From Lachnospiraceae bacterium (GTDB lineage: Bacteria > Bacillota > Clostridia > Lachnospirales > Lachnospiraceae), in contig CAJTDX010000009.1 in the NCBI GenBank assembly GCA_910575155.1, positions 62,001 to 126,000 of the forward strand: 64,000 bases of DNA, read 5' to 3'. This document shows, one piece after another, positions 53,283 through 62,539 of the stretch (positions are counted from its first letter, which is position 1; every line of letters begins with the position of its first letter). The notes beneath the pieces were generated by a model. The model made no database searches, had not been told where the DNA came from, and saw nothing but the letters and a program-made list of their open reading frames with translations. The translations under genes were made by a program, and so were the position numbers.

Positions 53283-54721
53283 TAATTTCTCAAAATATCC
53301 CGTTTCATTTCAAAGAGCTTATCAGACAGATCCACATAAACCTTGCTGGGATTGACAAAACGCTTTGTCTCATTCCAGAGAGTGCGTTTCTCCTGTTCGC
53401 AATAGCGCTGGATTTCCATGACGCTGGGAGACTGGTAAATGCAGCGTCCTTTGTCAAAAACCTGTACCGGAAGCCGGCGCATATGGTAAGTGCCGCCCTT
53501 TAAACTGGTGTATTTCCAGGTTTCTAAAGGGTCAAAGATGCGAAGATCTTTTTCACAGTCGAAGGTTTCTCCCTCCAGGCAGATCAGATCGGCCCTGATT
53601 TTGCCGGAGTTCTTCTCATAAATGCGGTAAATGGTTTTGTTTCCTGGATTTGTGACTTTTTCCGTGTTTTCGGAGAGTTTGATTTTGGGAACAAATTCTC
53701 CCTGCCGGTTCTGGATTGCCGCCAGCTTGTACACCCCGCCGAACGCGGGGCAGTTCCTGGAAGTAATCAGGCTGGTGCCTACGCCCCAGGAGGTGATTGC
53801 CGCGCCCTGAGCTTTTAAATTCTCAATCAGATATTCATCCAGGTCGTTGGAAGCGGAGATCACCGCATCCGCAAAGCCTGCGTCGTCCAGCATCCTGCGC
53901 GCCTGTTTGGAGAGGTAGGCAAGGTCGCCGCTGTCCATGCGGATGCCGTAACTGGCAAGAGAGATTCCTTCTTCCCTCATTTCCGTAAATACCCGGATGG
54001 CATTGGGAATGCCGGATTTTAAAGTGTCGTAAGTATCCACCAGTAAAATACAGGAGGAGGGGTAATATCTGGCATAAGTTTTAAAAGCCGTGTATTCGTC
54101 TGCAAAACTCATAATCCAGCTATGGGCGTGGGTGCCCTTTACCGGAACGTCAAAGAGTTTGCCGCAGAGCACGTTGGAGGTGCCGCAGCAGCCGCCGATT
54201 ACAGCGGCTCTCGCGCCGTAGATTCCGGCGTCCGGTCCCTGTGCGCGCCGCAGTCCAAATTCCATAACGCTGTCATTTTGCGCCGCATAACAGACCCGGG
54301 CGGCCTTTGTGGCAATCAGGCTCTGGTGGTTCAGAATATTCAGGATGGCGGTTTCAATCAGCTGGGCCTCCATCATAGGGGCGACGACCTTTACCAGCGG
54401 CTCCCTGGGAAAAATTACCGTGCCCTCCGGGACGGCGTAAATGTCCCCGGAAAAATGAAATGTTTCCAGATATGCCAGGAAATCGTCTTCAAAAATACCC
54501 AAAGATTTTAAGTAGGCAATGTCAGAGCTGTCAAAATGGAGCTGTTCAATATATTCTATGATCTGGCTGAGTCCGGCGCAGACTGCATAACCGCCGTTAT
54601 CAGGATTGGCGCGGTAAAAAGCGTCGAATACCGCGGTGTCATGGTTTCCTGTTTTAAAATAACCCTGCATCATCGACAATTCGTAAAGATCTGTCAGCAG
54701 AGTAAGATGATCTGTGTTCAT
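53273..54721 (-). CDS. pncB: Nicotinate phosphoribosyltransferase
   Basis: 482 residues, the longer Gram-positive type. It makes nicotinate mononucleotide from nicotinate and PRPP in NAD salvage. TDLYELSMMQGYF at the N-terminus, EFGLRRAQGPDAGIYGARAA, GTHAHSWIMSF with the phospho-His candidate, LLVDTYDTLKSG, and RMDSGDLAYLSK and ASNDLDE are family blocks. The start at ATG 54721 has AAAGGAG 11 bases upstream; the GTG at 54742 overlaps that site and is rejected. Divergent from the next gene. Confidence 0.95.
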   Translation of the reverse strand: MNTDHLTLLTDLYELSMMQGYFKTGNHDTAVFDAFYRANPDNGGYAVCAGLSQIIEYIEQLHFDSSDIAYLKSLGIFEDDFLAYLETFHFSGDIYAVPEGTVIFPREPLVKVVAPMMEAQLIETAILNILNHQSLIATKAARVCYAAQNDSVMEFGLRRAQGPDAGIYGARAAVIGGCCGTSNVLCGKLFDVPVKGTHAHSWIMSFADEYTAFKTYARYYPSSCILLVDTYDTLKSGIPNAIRVFTEMREEGISLASYGIRMDSGDLAYLSKQARRMLDDAGFADAVISASNDLDEYLIENLKAQGAAITSWGVGTSLITSRNCPAFGGVYKLAAIQNRQGEFVPKIKLSENTEKVTNPGNKTIYRIYEKNSGKIRADLICLEGETFDCEKDLRIFDPLETWKYTSLKGGTYHMRRLPVQVFDKGRCIYQSPSVMEIQRYCEQEKRTLWNETKRFVNPSKVYVDLSDKLFEMKRDILRNYSQ

Positions 54722-54919
54722 AACAATCGTAACTCCTTTCACAAATGGAGATTTTCTCCTTCTGCTATATTATCACATTCTTACTTAAAAGCACAGAGAG
54801 ATTGTGATTTATTTGTGATTTGTAGCAGGGAAGCCTTTCCATTTCAGAAAAAATGTGCTATCCTTATTTACTGTGAAGAAAGGTAATTTCATACTTTATG
54901 AAAGAAAGGTAAATAATTT

Positions 54920-56158
54920 ATGAAGAAAAAAATATTAGTAATGCTGCTGACGGCAGGCGTTATGGCTCTGGCAGGCGGCTGCGGCGACAAGGACAAAAAG
55001 GACGAAAACAGTAAACAGGAGAGTACTCAGGAGGATACAAAAGAGGATGCGGAGCAGTCCGGCACGGTAAACCAGCTGGCGCAGGTGGACTATGATGTGG
55101 AACAGTGTGTGAAGCTGGGAGACTATATGGGACTTGAGATTGCTCTGGGCAGCTACGAGGTAACAGACGAGGATGTGAAGAGCAATATTGAGAGTATGCT
55201 GCCGTCTTATCCTGCATATGAGGACACAGATAAGACCACAGTAGAAGAGGGAGACATTGCCAATATCGACTATGAGGGCTTAAAAGACGGCGTGGCTTTT
55301 GAGGGCGGTACCGCGCAGGGAACGAATCTTGAAATTGGTTCCGACAGTTTTATCGACGGCTTTGAGGATGGGCTTATTGGTAAAAAAGTAGGCGAGAAGG
55401 TGGCTTTGGAGCTGACGTTTCCGGAAAATTACGGGAGTGAAGAACTGGCGGGCCAGGCAGTGGTGTTTAATGTAACTGTTAATAAGATTGTCAAGAAGGT
55501 CGACATGACGTTTGATACCATGACGGATGCTTATGTGGCAAGTAACTTTACATCTCAGGGCTATAACAATGTGGAAGAAATGAAAAAGGGCGTCCGGGAA
55601 CAGCTTGAGAGCAATAATGAGATTACGAAAGAGTCGGATACCCAGAATGAACTGCTGAAACAATTGCATACAACCTGTAAGATAGAAGTGCCCAGGGAAT
55701 TGTTAGACACCAGGATTAAGGAATACAAAGAACGGGTTCAGGCAAATGTCGAGGCCAGCAGTATGACCATGGAAGATTACTATACCCAGATGCAGACCAC
55801 GGAGGATGATTTTAACGTGCAGGTCGAGCAGATGGTACAGGAAAGTCTGGAGAACCAGCTTCTTTTGGAGGCTATTGCCAAAAAGGAGAAGATCAGCGCC
55901 GATGACGGCGGCTATGAAGATTATGTAAAAAGCGTGGTGACAGACTATGGTTTTGAAAGCGAGGAAGCTCTGATTAATCAGTACGGAGAAGATTATGTAA
56001 AAAATGCCTATGTCAGCGACAAGACGATGGAGCTTCTTATAAACAACGCCAAGATCACTTATGATGAGAAAAAAGACGCCGCCGATCAGGAAAAATCGGA
56101 ACAGAACAAGGATGATTCCGCGAACGATTCCAAAAAGAAAAAAGAAAAGGCGGAATAA
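54920..56158 (+). CDS. Trigger-factor-like lipoprotein with FKBP-type peptidyl-prolyl isomerase domain
   Basis: 412 residues. The signal peptide ends LAGGCG (Cys near residue 21), so the protein is lipid-anchored outside. An acidic linker (25-50) is followed by a trigger-factor-like tract. The FKBP-type domain lies at about 112-195 (VEEGDIANIDYEGLKDGVAFEGG, IDGFEDGLIGKKVGEK). The helical trigger-factor C-terminal domain (about 200-385) has the ALINQYGEDYVK block. The ribosome-binding N-domain is absent. It is probably a foldase or chaperone for exported proteins, a PrsA-like role (inference). The C-terminus is Lys/Asp rich. GAAAGG precedes the ATG. Confidence 0.85.
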   Translation: MKKKILVMLLTAGVMALAGGCGDKDKKDENSKQESTQEDTKEDAEQSGTVNQLAQVDYDVEQCVKLGDYMGLEIALGSYEVTDEDVKSNIESMLPSYPAYEDTDKTTVEEGDIANIDYEGLKDGVAFEGGTAQGTNLEIGSDSFIDGFEDGLIGKKVGEKVALELTFPENYGSEELAGQAVVFNVTVNKIVKKVDMTFDTMTDAYVASNFTSQGYNNVEEMKKGVREQLESNNEITKESDTQNELLKQLHTTCKIEVPRELLDTRIKEYKERVQANVEASSMTMEDYYTQMQTTEDDFNVQVEQMVQESLENQLLLEAIAKKEKISADDGGYEDYVKSVVTDYGFESEEALINQYGEDYVKNAYVSDKTMELLINNAKITYDEKKDAADQEKSEQNKDDSANDSKKKKEKAE

Positions 56159-56249
56159 TCCTGCCGGGATGATGGGATCGCTGAATGAAGCAGCGGCGTT
56201 TATTATTTAAAAATCAGTGTCAGAGGAAGGACAGACAAGGAGAAGAGCT

Positions 56250-57641
56250 ATGGAATTGATCAACATTAAAGATTTGTACCGGAAAAAGGAAGAATATCTG
56301 GAAAAAGAGGTAAGTATCGGCGGATGGGTCAGAAGCATCCGCAGCTCCAAAAATTTTGGGTTTATCGTAGTCAATGACGGAACATTTTTTGAACCTCTCC
56401 AGGTAGTATATCACGATAAATTGTCTAATTTTGCAGAGGTGGAAAAGTTAAATGTGGGAGCGGCCATTATCGTTACCGGAACTCTGGTTCCCACTCCTCA
56501 GGCAAAACAGCCTTTTGAGATTCAGGCAAAAGAGGTGCTGATAGAAGGCAAATCCACACCGGATTATCCTCTGCAGAAGAAGCGGCACAGTTTTGAATAT
56601 CTGCGGACGATTTCACATTTAAGGCCGCGGACCAATACCTTTGAAGCAGTGTTCCGCGTGCGCTCCCTGATTGCCTATGCCATTCACAAATTTTTCCAGG
56701 AGAGGGACTTTGTCTATGTGCATACGCCGATTATTACCGGGAGCGACTGCGAGGGAGCCGGGGAAATGTTCCAGGTGACGACGTTGGATTTGGCGAATAT
56801 CCCCCAAAACGACGACGGATCTGTGGATTTCTCACAGGATTTCTTTAATAAGCCCACCAATCTTACGGTGAGCGGACAGCTCAATGGCGAGACATATGCT
56901 ATGGCTTTTAAAAATATTTATACCTTCGGCCCCACGTTCCGGGCGGAGAATTCCAACACCACCAGACATGCGGCGGAATTTTGGATGATTGAGCCGGAGA
57001 TCGCCTTCGCAGATTTAAAGGACGATATGATTCTTGCCGAAAGTATGTTAAAATATATCATTAATTATGTGCTGGAACATGCGCCGGAGGAAATGCAGTT
57101 TTTCAATAATTTTGTGGACAAGGGGCTGCTGGAGCGTCTGAAACATGTGGCGGATTCAGAATTTGCCCATGTAACCTATACAGAGGCCATAGAGATTCTC
57201 GAAAAAAATAATGACAAGTTTGAATATAAAGTCTCCTGGGGCGCCGATTTGCAGACTGAGCACGAGCGTTACCTGACAGAAGAAGTATTCAAACGCCCGG
57301 TATTTGTAACAGATTATCCCAAGGAAATCAAAGCGTTCTATATGAAGCTGAATCCCGATCAAAAAACGGTTGCGGCCGTGGACTGTCTGGTACCTGGAAT
57401 TGGCGAGATTATCGGCGGAAGCCAGAGAGAAGATGATTATGATAAGTTGTGCCAGCGTCTGGAGGAATCGGGCCTGAACCGGGAAGATTATGATTTTTAT
57501 CTGGATCTGCGCAAATATGGTTCGGCAAGACATGCGGGCTTTGGACTGGGATTTGAGCGGTGCGTGATGTATCTGACGGGGATGACGAACATCAGGGATG
57601 TAGTGCCCTTCCCGAGAACGGTAAATAATTGCGAGCTGTAA
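56250..57641 (+). CDS. asnS: Asparagine--tRNA ligase
   Basis: 463 residues from ATG 56250 (AAGGAGAAG upstream). The OB-fold anticodon domain covers about 15-110 ([24 protein letters not shown]). Class II motifs follow: motif 2 in [25 protein letters not shown], motif 3 in [43 protein letters not shown] is AsnS-type and separates it from AspRS. No T-box leader was seen. Ends before a MITE-like element and a bidirectional terminator. Confidence 0.97.
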   Translation: MELINIKDLYRKKEEYLEKEVSIGGWVRSIRSSKNFGFIVVNDGTFFEPLQVVYHDKLSNFAEVEKLNVGAAIIVTGTLVPTPQAKQPFEIQAKEVLIEGKSTPDYPLQKKRHSFEYLRTISHLRPRTNTFEAVFRVRSLIAYAIHKFFQERDFVYVHTPIITGSDCEGAGEMFQVTTLDLANIPQNDDGSVDFSQDFFNKPTNLTVSGQLNGETYAMAFKNIYTFGPTFRAENSNTTRHAAEFWMIEPEIAFADLKDDMILAESMLKYIINYVLEHAPEEMQFFNNFVDKGLLERLKHVADSEFAHVTYTEAIEILEKNNDKFEYKVSWGADLQTEHERYLTEEVFKRPVFVTDYPKEIKAFYMKLNPDQKTVAAVDCLVPGIGEIIGGSQREDDYDKLCQRLEESGLNREDYDFYLDLRKYGSARHAGFGLGFERCVMYLTGMTNIRDVVPFPRTVNNCEL

Positions 57642-57659
57642 TTGTATGCTGCAGTTTTT

Positions 57660-57812
57660 CTAGTGTGCTGTCTGTATTATATCTGGCGAAACTCCGCAGA
57701 ATATTCGCTCATATGCAAGGCGGATTTTCGACGGCGCAGCGGTGGCTGCGGATAGAAAGTCCAACGCGGCAGGGATTTTGTTGCCGGAAAGCATTTTTCA
57801 GACACGCTCCAG
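57660..57812. repeat. MITE-like element, second copy of the 40575 family
   Basis: Starts CTAGTGTGCTGTCTG and contains GCAAGGCGGATTTTCGACGG, then CGCAGCGGTGGCTGCGG and AACGCGGCAGG, matching the core of the 40575-40740 element in the opposite orientation. The right end (GACACGCTCCAG) is only a weak inverted match of the left, so this copy is partly degraded. It lies just after asnS. Confidence 0.75.
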
Positions 57813-57822
57813 GGGAAATAAC

Positions 57823-57863
57823 AAAAAGGGGATGCCCACTGATTCAGTGCGCATCCCCTTTTT
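57823..57863. terminator. Bidirectional terminator between asnS and the DHH gene
   Basis: AAAAAGGGGATGC pairs perfectly with GCATCCCCTTTTT, giving a T-run on both strands. It overlaps the last codons of the minus-strand DHH gene. Confidence 0.88.
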
Positions 57864-58827
57864 CCATCTGGGAAATAACCTTCATAAACGCTTCCTGAAT
57901 GGAAGCGTGGAGATCTTCGCCAAGCAGGGAAAGGTGGGCGGAAGGAATCATGCCTCCCGCCATGGAAGGATGTCCGCCGCCGCTGCCCCAGGAGCGCAGG
58001 GCGCGGGCGACGAGATTGCCGGCATGTATTTGTTCCTGTTCACTGCGGATGGAAAAACGGATGCCGTCGGTCTGTATGCCATAAATCACGGCAACATCCA
58101 CTACGTCTAAGGAGAGAATGAAGTCAGAGATAATGGCAATCAGCGCCTGGGCACAGTGAAAGGGGATATGGGCAAAGCCTGTCCGGTCAAAAATCTGTAC
58201 ATTCTGAATGGCCGCGCCGTAAGCTTGCAGATCGTCAAATTCCATGGTGTTGCTGTACATGCTCACCACCAGCTTCCAGTCGGCATGTTTGAACAGAAAG
58301 GAGAGCATTTCCATATCCAGCGACGTCGTTCCCCTGGTAAAGTCCGCAGTATCCATTTTGATGCCATAGGCGAGCGCAGCGGCGCACTTGGGACTCAGAG
58401 GGGTGTCGGAATTCTGAAAATAGGAAGCAATGATGCTGCAGCAGGAGCCGACCGGGCGGATATCCTGGTACTGGTATTCATAGGGAAAAAATATAGGATG
58501 ATGGTCGATACATGCCACCTTGTCCCCAATCAAGTCCGTCACATTGCTGTTATTGTTCTGAGAGTCTATCAGTACGATATAATCATGCTCTGTCATGTGA
58601 GGGATGTTATTTTTGGGAAACATGGCGATTTCAAAAGTTTCCAGCATTTTTTTGGCGCTGAGACGGTCAATTTTTCCGTCATAGCAGAGAATCGCGGAGA
58701 TTCCGTGGCAGTCCAGGAACTGCTGCAGTCCGAACGCGCTGGCGATCGCATCCGGGTCCGGGAAATTATGGGTTTGAATGTATACATTGTGATTTTTCAG
58801 CAAAGCAATTAAATCGAATGGATTCAT
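57844..58827 (-). CDS. DHH family phosphoesterase (nanoRNase/pAp phosphatase-like)
   Basis: 327 residues. The DHH domain starts VYIQTHNFPDPDAIASAFGLQQFL, with the metal-binding PDPDA motif near residues 21-25; IVLIDSQ and CIDHHPIFFP (DHH near 128-130) follow. The C-terminal DHHA1-type domain ends with SWGSGGGHPSMAGGM, the substrate-binding GGGH motif. Members degrade short oligoribonucleotides or dephosphorylate pAp. GAAAGGG precedes the ATG on the minus strand. Divergent from truA; monocistronic. Confidence 0.88.
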   Translation of the reverse strand: MNPFDLIALLKNHNVYIQTHNFPDPDAIASAFGLQQFLDCHGISAILCYDGKIDRLSAKKMLETFEIAMFPKNNIPHMTEHDYIVLIDSQNNNSNVTDLIGDKVACIDHHPIFFPYEYQYQDIRPVGSCCSIIASYFQNSDTPLSPKCAAALAYGIKMDTADFTRGTTSLDMEMLSFLFKHADWKLVVSMYSNTMEFDDLQAYGAAIQNVQIFDRTGFAHIPFHCAQALIAIISDFILSLDVVDVAVIYGIQTDGIRFSIRSEQEQIHAGNLVARALRSWGSGGGHPSMAGGMIPSAHLSLLGEDLHASIQEAFMKVISQMEKGDAH

Positions 58828-58939
58828 GATCTGGCCCTTTCATCATTTGGCATTTGTTTCTCATCTTATCATATTTTCTTGAAAAAGTCATTATATTTTG
58901 CTATGATGCAGGAAGGATCATAAGGACGGAAGGGACAAA

Positions 58940-59695
58940 ATGACGCAGAAGAATTATAAAATGACGATAGAATATGACGGTTCCCGTTATAAGGGCTGGC
59001 AAAGCCAGAAAAGCACGGATGTGACGGTTCAGGGAAAATTGAACGCTGTATTTTCCGCGCTGGAAGGCTGCGCCGTACAGGTGCAGGGGTCTGGCAGGAC
59101 AGACGCCGGCGTCCATGCCGCGGGGCAGACAGCCAATGTGCGGCTTACGGTAGATCTGACAGTGCGGGAAATAAAGGAGTATGTCAACCAATATCTTCCC
59201 GAGGATATTGGAATATTGGAAATCGAAGAGGTATCAGAAAAATTCCACGCCAGACTGTCGGCGGTAAAAAAGACGTATTGTTACCGGATCTTTAACAGCA
59301 GCGACCCCAATGTATTTGAGCGAAAATGGATGCACCGTATGGAAAAACCTCTGGATCTTGCGGCAATGCGCCGGGGAGCGCAATATTTTATAGGAACGCA
59401 TGACTTTGCAGGATTTTGCAGCAGGGCGTCCAAAAAGAAGAGTACCGTACGCACCATTTATCGCGCGGATGTTCTGCAGAAGGGCAGAGAAGTTGATATT
59501 GTAGTGTGCGGAGACGGTTTTTTACACCATATGGTGCGCATCATCGCAGGAACTTTGGTGGAAATCGGACTGGGAAGGCGCGCGCCTCTGGAGATTGAAA
59601 AAATTTTGCAGGAAGGCGTGCGCAAAGAGGCGGGAATCACCATGCCTGCAAAGGGGCTGATTCTGTGCAGTGTAGAATATAAAGAAGGGATATAA
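58940..59695 (+). CDS. truA: tRNA pseudouridine(38-40) synthase TruA
   Basis: 251 residues. It isomerises U38-40 in the anticodon arm of tRNAs. The N-terminal YDGSRYKGWQSQ and the catalytic motif GSGRTDAGVHA (Asp55) are intact; KKTYCYRIFN, HDFAGFC, and GDGFLHHMVRIIAGTLVEIG complete the family pattern. GGAAGGG lies 5-6 bases before the ATG. recJ starts 2 bases after its stop, so the two are coupled. Confidence 0.97.
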   Translation: MTQKNYKMTIEYDGSRYKGWQSQKSTDVTVQGKLNAVFSALEGCAVQVQGSGRTDAGVHAAGQTANVRLTVDLTVREIKEYVNQYLPEDIGILEIEEVSEKFHARLSAVKKTYCYRIFNSSDPNVFERKWMHRMEKPLDLAAMRRGAQYFIGTHDFAGFCSRASKKKSTVRTIYRADVLQKGREVDIVVCGDGFLHHMVRIIAGTLVEIGLGRRAPLEIEKILQEGVRKEAGITMPAKGLILCSVEYKEGI

Positions 59696-59696
59696 A

Positions 59697-61460
59697 ATGG
59701 AACAATGGGTAGTATCGGCCAAAAAGGCAGATTTTAAAGGAATTGCAGAAAAATTTGGCATAGATCAGGTGACAGCCAGAATCATCCGCAACCGGGAAGT
59801 GACAGGGGAAGAGGCGCTGCAGGAATATCTTCATGGGAGTCTGGAGGATCTTCATGACCCGCGGCAGATGAAGGATATCACACGGGCGGCAAAATTACTT
59901 CTGGAAAAGATTCAGGAACAAAAGCGGATTCGTATTTTGGGGGATTATGATATTGACGGGATTCAGTCCGTCTATATCCTCTATTCAGCCCTGAGCCGCT
60001 GCGGGGCGCAGGTTGATTATGAGATTCCCGACCGTATCATGGACGGTTATGGAGTAAACGAGCGTTTGATTTCGCAGGCGGCGTCGGAAGGGATTGATAC
60101 GATTGTGACCTGTGATAATGGAATCGCGGCAGATCAGGAACTCAGTCTGGCCAAAGAGCTGGGAATGACAGTGATTATTACCGACCATCACGAAGTGCCT
60201 TATGAAGAACAGGCGGATGGAACCAGGATCTACAGGATTCCTCCGGCGGACGCCGTAGTGAATCCCAAGCAGGCGGATTGTCCGTATCCATTTAAGCATT
60301 TATGCGGCGCTGCGGTTGCCTTTAAACTGATTCAGGTGCTGTATCAGGAATCGGGACGCGCAGAGGAAGAAGCTTTAACATATCTGGAAAATGCGGCGTT
60401 CGCCACGGTGGGAGATGTGATGGATCTTCTGGGTGAAAACCGTATTCTGGTAAAAGAAGGACTGAAAGCCTTAAACAAGACGAAAAATTACGGCATCCGG
60501 GCGTTGGCTTCGCGCAACCAGATTCCGCCCGGGGGCATAAAGGCGTATCATATTGGATTTGTGCTGGGTCCCTGCCTGAATGCCAGCGGCCGCCTGGATA
60601 CGGCAAAGCGGGCGCTGAAAATGCTGCTGGCAGAAAGTGCGGCAGAGGCAGAAGCGTTTGCCAAAGATTTATATGATCTGAATGCGAGCCGCAAGGAGAT
60701 GACAGAGCAGGGAGTTTTACAGGCGCGGGAATTGGTGGAGCATTCAGAGTTAAAGGAAGATAAGGTGCTGGTTATTTATCTGCCAGACTGCCATGAGAGC
60801 CTCGCAGGAATTATAGCGGGACGTATTCGCGAACAATACCACCGTCCGGTGTTTGTGCTCACCAAATCGGAGGAAGGCGTCAAAGGTTCCGGGCGTTCCA
60901 TTGAACAGTATTCCATGTATGAAGAAATGACAAAATGCAAAGAATTGTTTCTGAAATACGGCGGACATCCGATGGCGGCAGGCTTATCACTGCCGGAGGA
61001 ACATGTGGAGCTTATGCGCCGGAAGTTAAACGAGACCACAACGCTGACCGGGCAGGATTTAAGGGGAAAAGTGGTGATTGACGTTCCCATGCCTTTGGAT
61101 TATATTACCAGGGAACTGATTGAGGAGCTGAATATACTGGAACCTTTTGGAAAAGCAAATGAAAAGCCGGTGTTTGCAGACCGCAATATTCAGATTCTCT
61201 CTATGCGTATTGTGGGCAAAAATCAGAATGTCTGCAGAATGCAGGTGAGAAGCGCAGGCGGCAATGATTTTACAGCCGTGTATTTTGGCAGGACCGGGCA
61301 GTTTTTATGTTATTTAGAAGAGAAATATGGCAGTCAGCTTCTGGAACAGACGCTGAATGGCAAAGGCGGCGGTATGCTGCTTTCCTTTGTGTATTATCCG
61401 GAACTTAATACATATCTTGGCAGAGAAGATATTCAGATTATAGTAAAAAAATATAGCTGA
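59697..61460 (+). CDS. recJ: Single-stranded-DNA-specific exonuclease RecJ
   Basis: 587 residues. It degrades ssDNA 5' to 3' in recombination and repair. DHH motifs are ILGDYDIDGIQS (about 79-90), DNGIAADQEL and ITDHHEVP (about 160-167). The DHHA1 domain has RPVFVLTKSEEGVKGSGRSIE and YGGHPMAAGLSLPEE. A C-terminal OB-like domain follows (LNILEPFGKANEKPVF). Normal length for Clostridia. The start is 1 base past the truA stop region, with AAGAAGGG inside the truA end as ribosome binding site. Confidence 0.95.
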   Translation: MEQWVVSAKKADFKGIAEKFGIDQVTARIIRNREVTGEEALQEYLHGSLEDLHDPRQMKDITRAAKLLLEKIQEQKRIRILGDYDIDGIQSVYILYSALSRCGAQVDYEIPDRIMDGYGVNERLISQAASEGIDTIVTCDNGIAADQELSLAKELGMTVIITDHHEVPYEEQADGTRIYRIPPADAVVNPKQADCPYPFKHLCGAAVAFKLIQVLYQESGRAEEEALTYLENAAFATVGDVMDLLGENRILVKEGLKALNKTKNYGIRALASRNQIPPGGIKAYHIGFVLGPCLNASGRLDTAKRALKMLLAESAAEAEAFAKDLYDLNASRKEMTEQGVLQARELVEHSELKEDKVLVIYLPDCHESLAGIIAGRIREQYHRPVFVLTKSEEGVKGSGRSIEQYSMYEEMTKCKELFLKYGGHPMAAGLSLPEEHVELMRRKLNETTTLTGQDLRGKVVIDVPMPLDYITRELIEELNILEPFGKANEKPVFADRNIQILSMRIVGKNQNVCRMQVRSAGGNDFTAVYFGRTGQFLCYLEEKYGSQLLEQTLNGKGGGMLLSFVYYPELNTYLGREDIQIIVKKYS

Positions 61461-61507
61461 AAAGACAGGGGCATGTCTGAAACATGCTCTGGGAAAGGAC
61501 AGAAAGA

Positions 61508-62434
61508 ATGAGAAAAAGCGAGCTTGCATTTTTATCGGCGGATGGAACAACCAGAATCCACGCCGTAAGATGGAAACCAGAGCAGGGGGAAATTTTGGGG
61601 ATTTTGCAGATCAGCCATGGCATGATAGAATATGTGGAACGTTATGAGCATTTTGCAGAGTATTTGACAGAGAATGGATTTATAGTGGTTGGGAACGATC
61701 ACCTGGGACATGGCAGGTCTGTATCGTCACAGGAGGACTGGGGGTATTTTGCGCCCAGGAAAGGCAGCGATCTGGTGGTTGAGGATTTGAACCGTCTCCG
61801 TAACCATATGCAGAAAAAATATCCTGGAATTCCCTATTTTATGCTGGGACACAGTATGGGTTCCTTTCTGCTGCGCAAATATCTGTCAAAGTATGGAAAG
61901 GGACTGTCGGGCGCCATTATCATGGGAACCGGAACACAAAAAAGCGCTGCAGTGGTAATGGGGAAAGTAATCTGCGCGTCTCTGGCCCTGATGAAAGGGT
62001 GGCGTTACCGCAGCCCGCTGGTGGACCGGCAGGTATTTTCAGGAAATAATAAGCGGTTTCAGGCAGGAAGCACAGATTCGTGGCTGACCAAGGATGCGGA
62101 AATTGTGAGGGCATACCATAGCGATCCCTGCTGTACCTTTAAATTTACGCTGAATGGATTTTATAATTTGTTTGATACCATCCATTTTATTAATCAGAAA
62201 GAACATATCCGGGCGATTCCCAGAGAGCTGCCGCTGTTTCTGGTATCGGGTGAAGACGATCCGGTTGGCAATTACGGCGAGGGAGTGAAACGCGCTTATG
62301 AGACTTATAAAAATGCGGGGATCAAAGACATTAGCTGTAAGCTGTATGAAGGCGACCGCCATGAGATTTTAAATGAGACGGACAGGGAACTTGTTTATAA
62401 GGATATCTGCAAGTGGCTTCAAAAGCGTTTGTAA
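61508..62434 (+). CDS. Alpha/beta hydrolase, lysophospholipase/monoacylglycerol lipase-like
   Basis: 308 residues from ATG 61508 (GGAAAGGA upstream). LQISHGMIEYVERYEHFAEYL with oxyanion HGM, GNDHLGHGRS, the nucleophile elbow MLGHSMGSFLLR (Ser near residue 120), FLVSGEDDPVGN (Asp near 250), and DRHEILNE (His near 281) give the full triad. This is the serine-aminopeptidase S33/lysophospholipase group acting on lipid esters in the cytoplasm. A hairpin (GCATGT/ACATGC) lies between recJ and this gene. No signal peptide. Confidence 0.9.
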   Translation: MRKSELAFLSADGTTRIHAVRWKPEQGEILGILQISHGMIEYVERYEHFAEYLTENGFIVVGNDHLGHGRSVSSQEDWGYFAPRKGSDLVVEDLNRLRNHMQKKYPGIPYFMLGHSMGSFLLRKYLSKYGKGLSGAIIMGTGTQKSAAVVMGKVICASLALMKGWRYRSPLVDRQVFSGNNKRFQAGSTDSWLTKDAEIVRAYHSDPCCTFKFTLNGFYNLFDTIHFINQKEHIRAIPRELPLFLVSGEDDPVGNYGEGVKRAYETYKNAGIKDISCKLYEGDRHEILNETDRELVYKDICKWLQKRL

Positions 62435-62539
62435 AAGTGATATTATATCGTCAGATGTGAAACAGCCCCAATGGGCGTTTGATACCATTGCATCTTGCAG
62501 AGCAATTAAAGTACGATATCGTGCGGAATGGAGGAGACT

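Noticed and set aside
57742-58812. + strand frames opposite the DHH phosphoesterase gene
   Set aside because: The minus-strand gene has a full family match and ribosome binding site; the opposite frames have neither.
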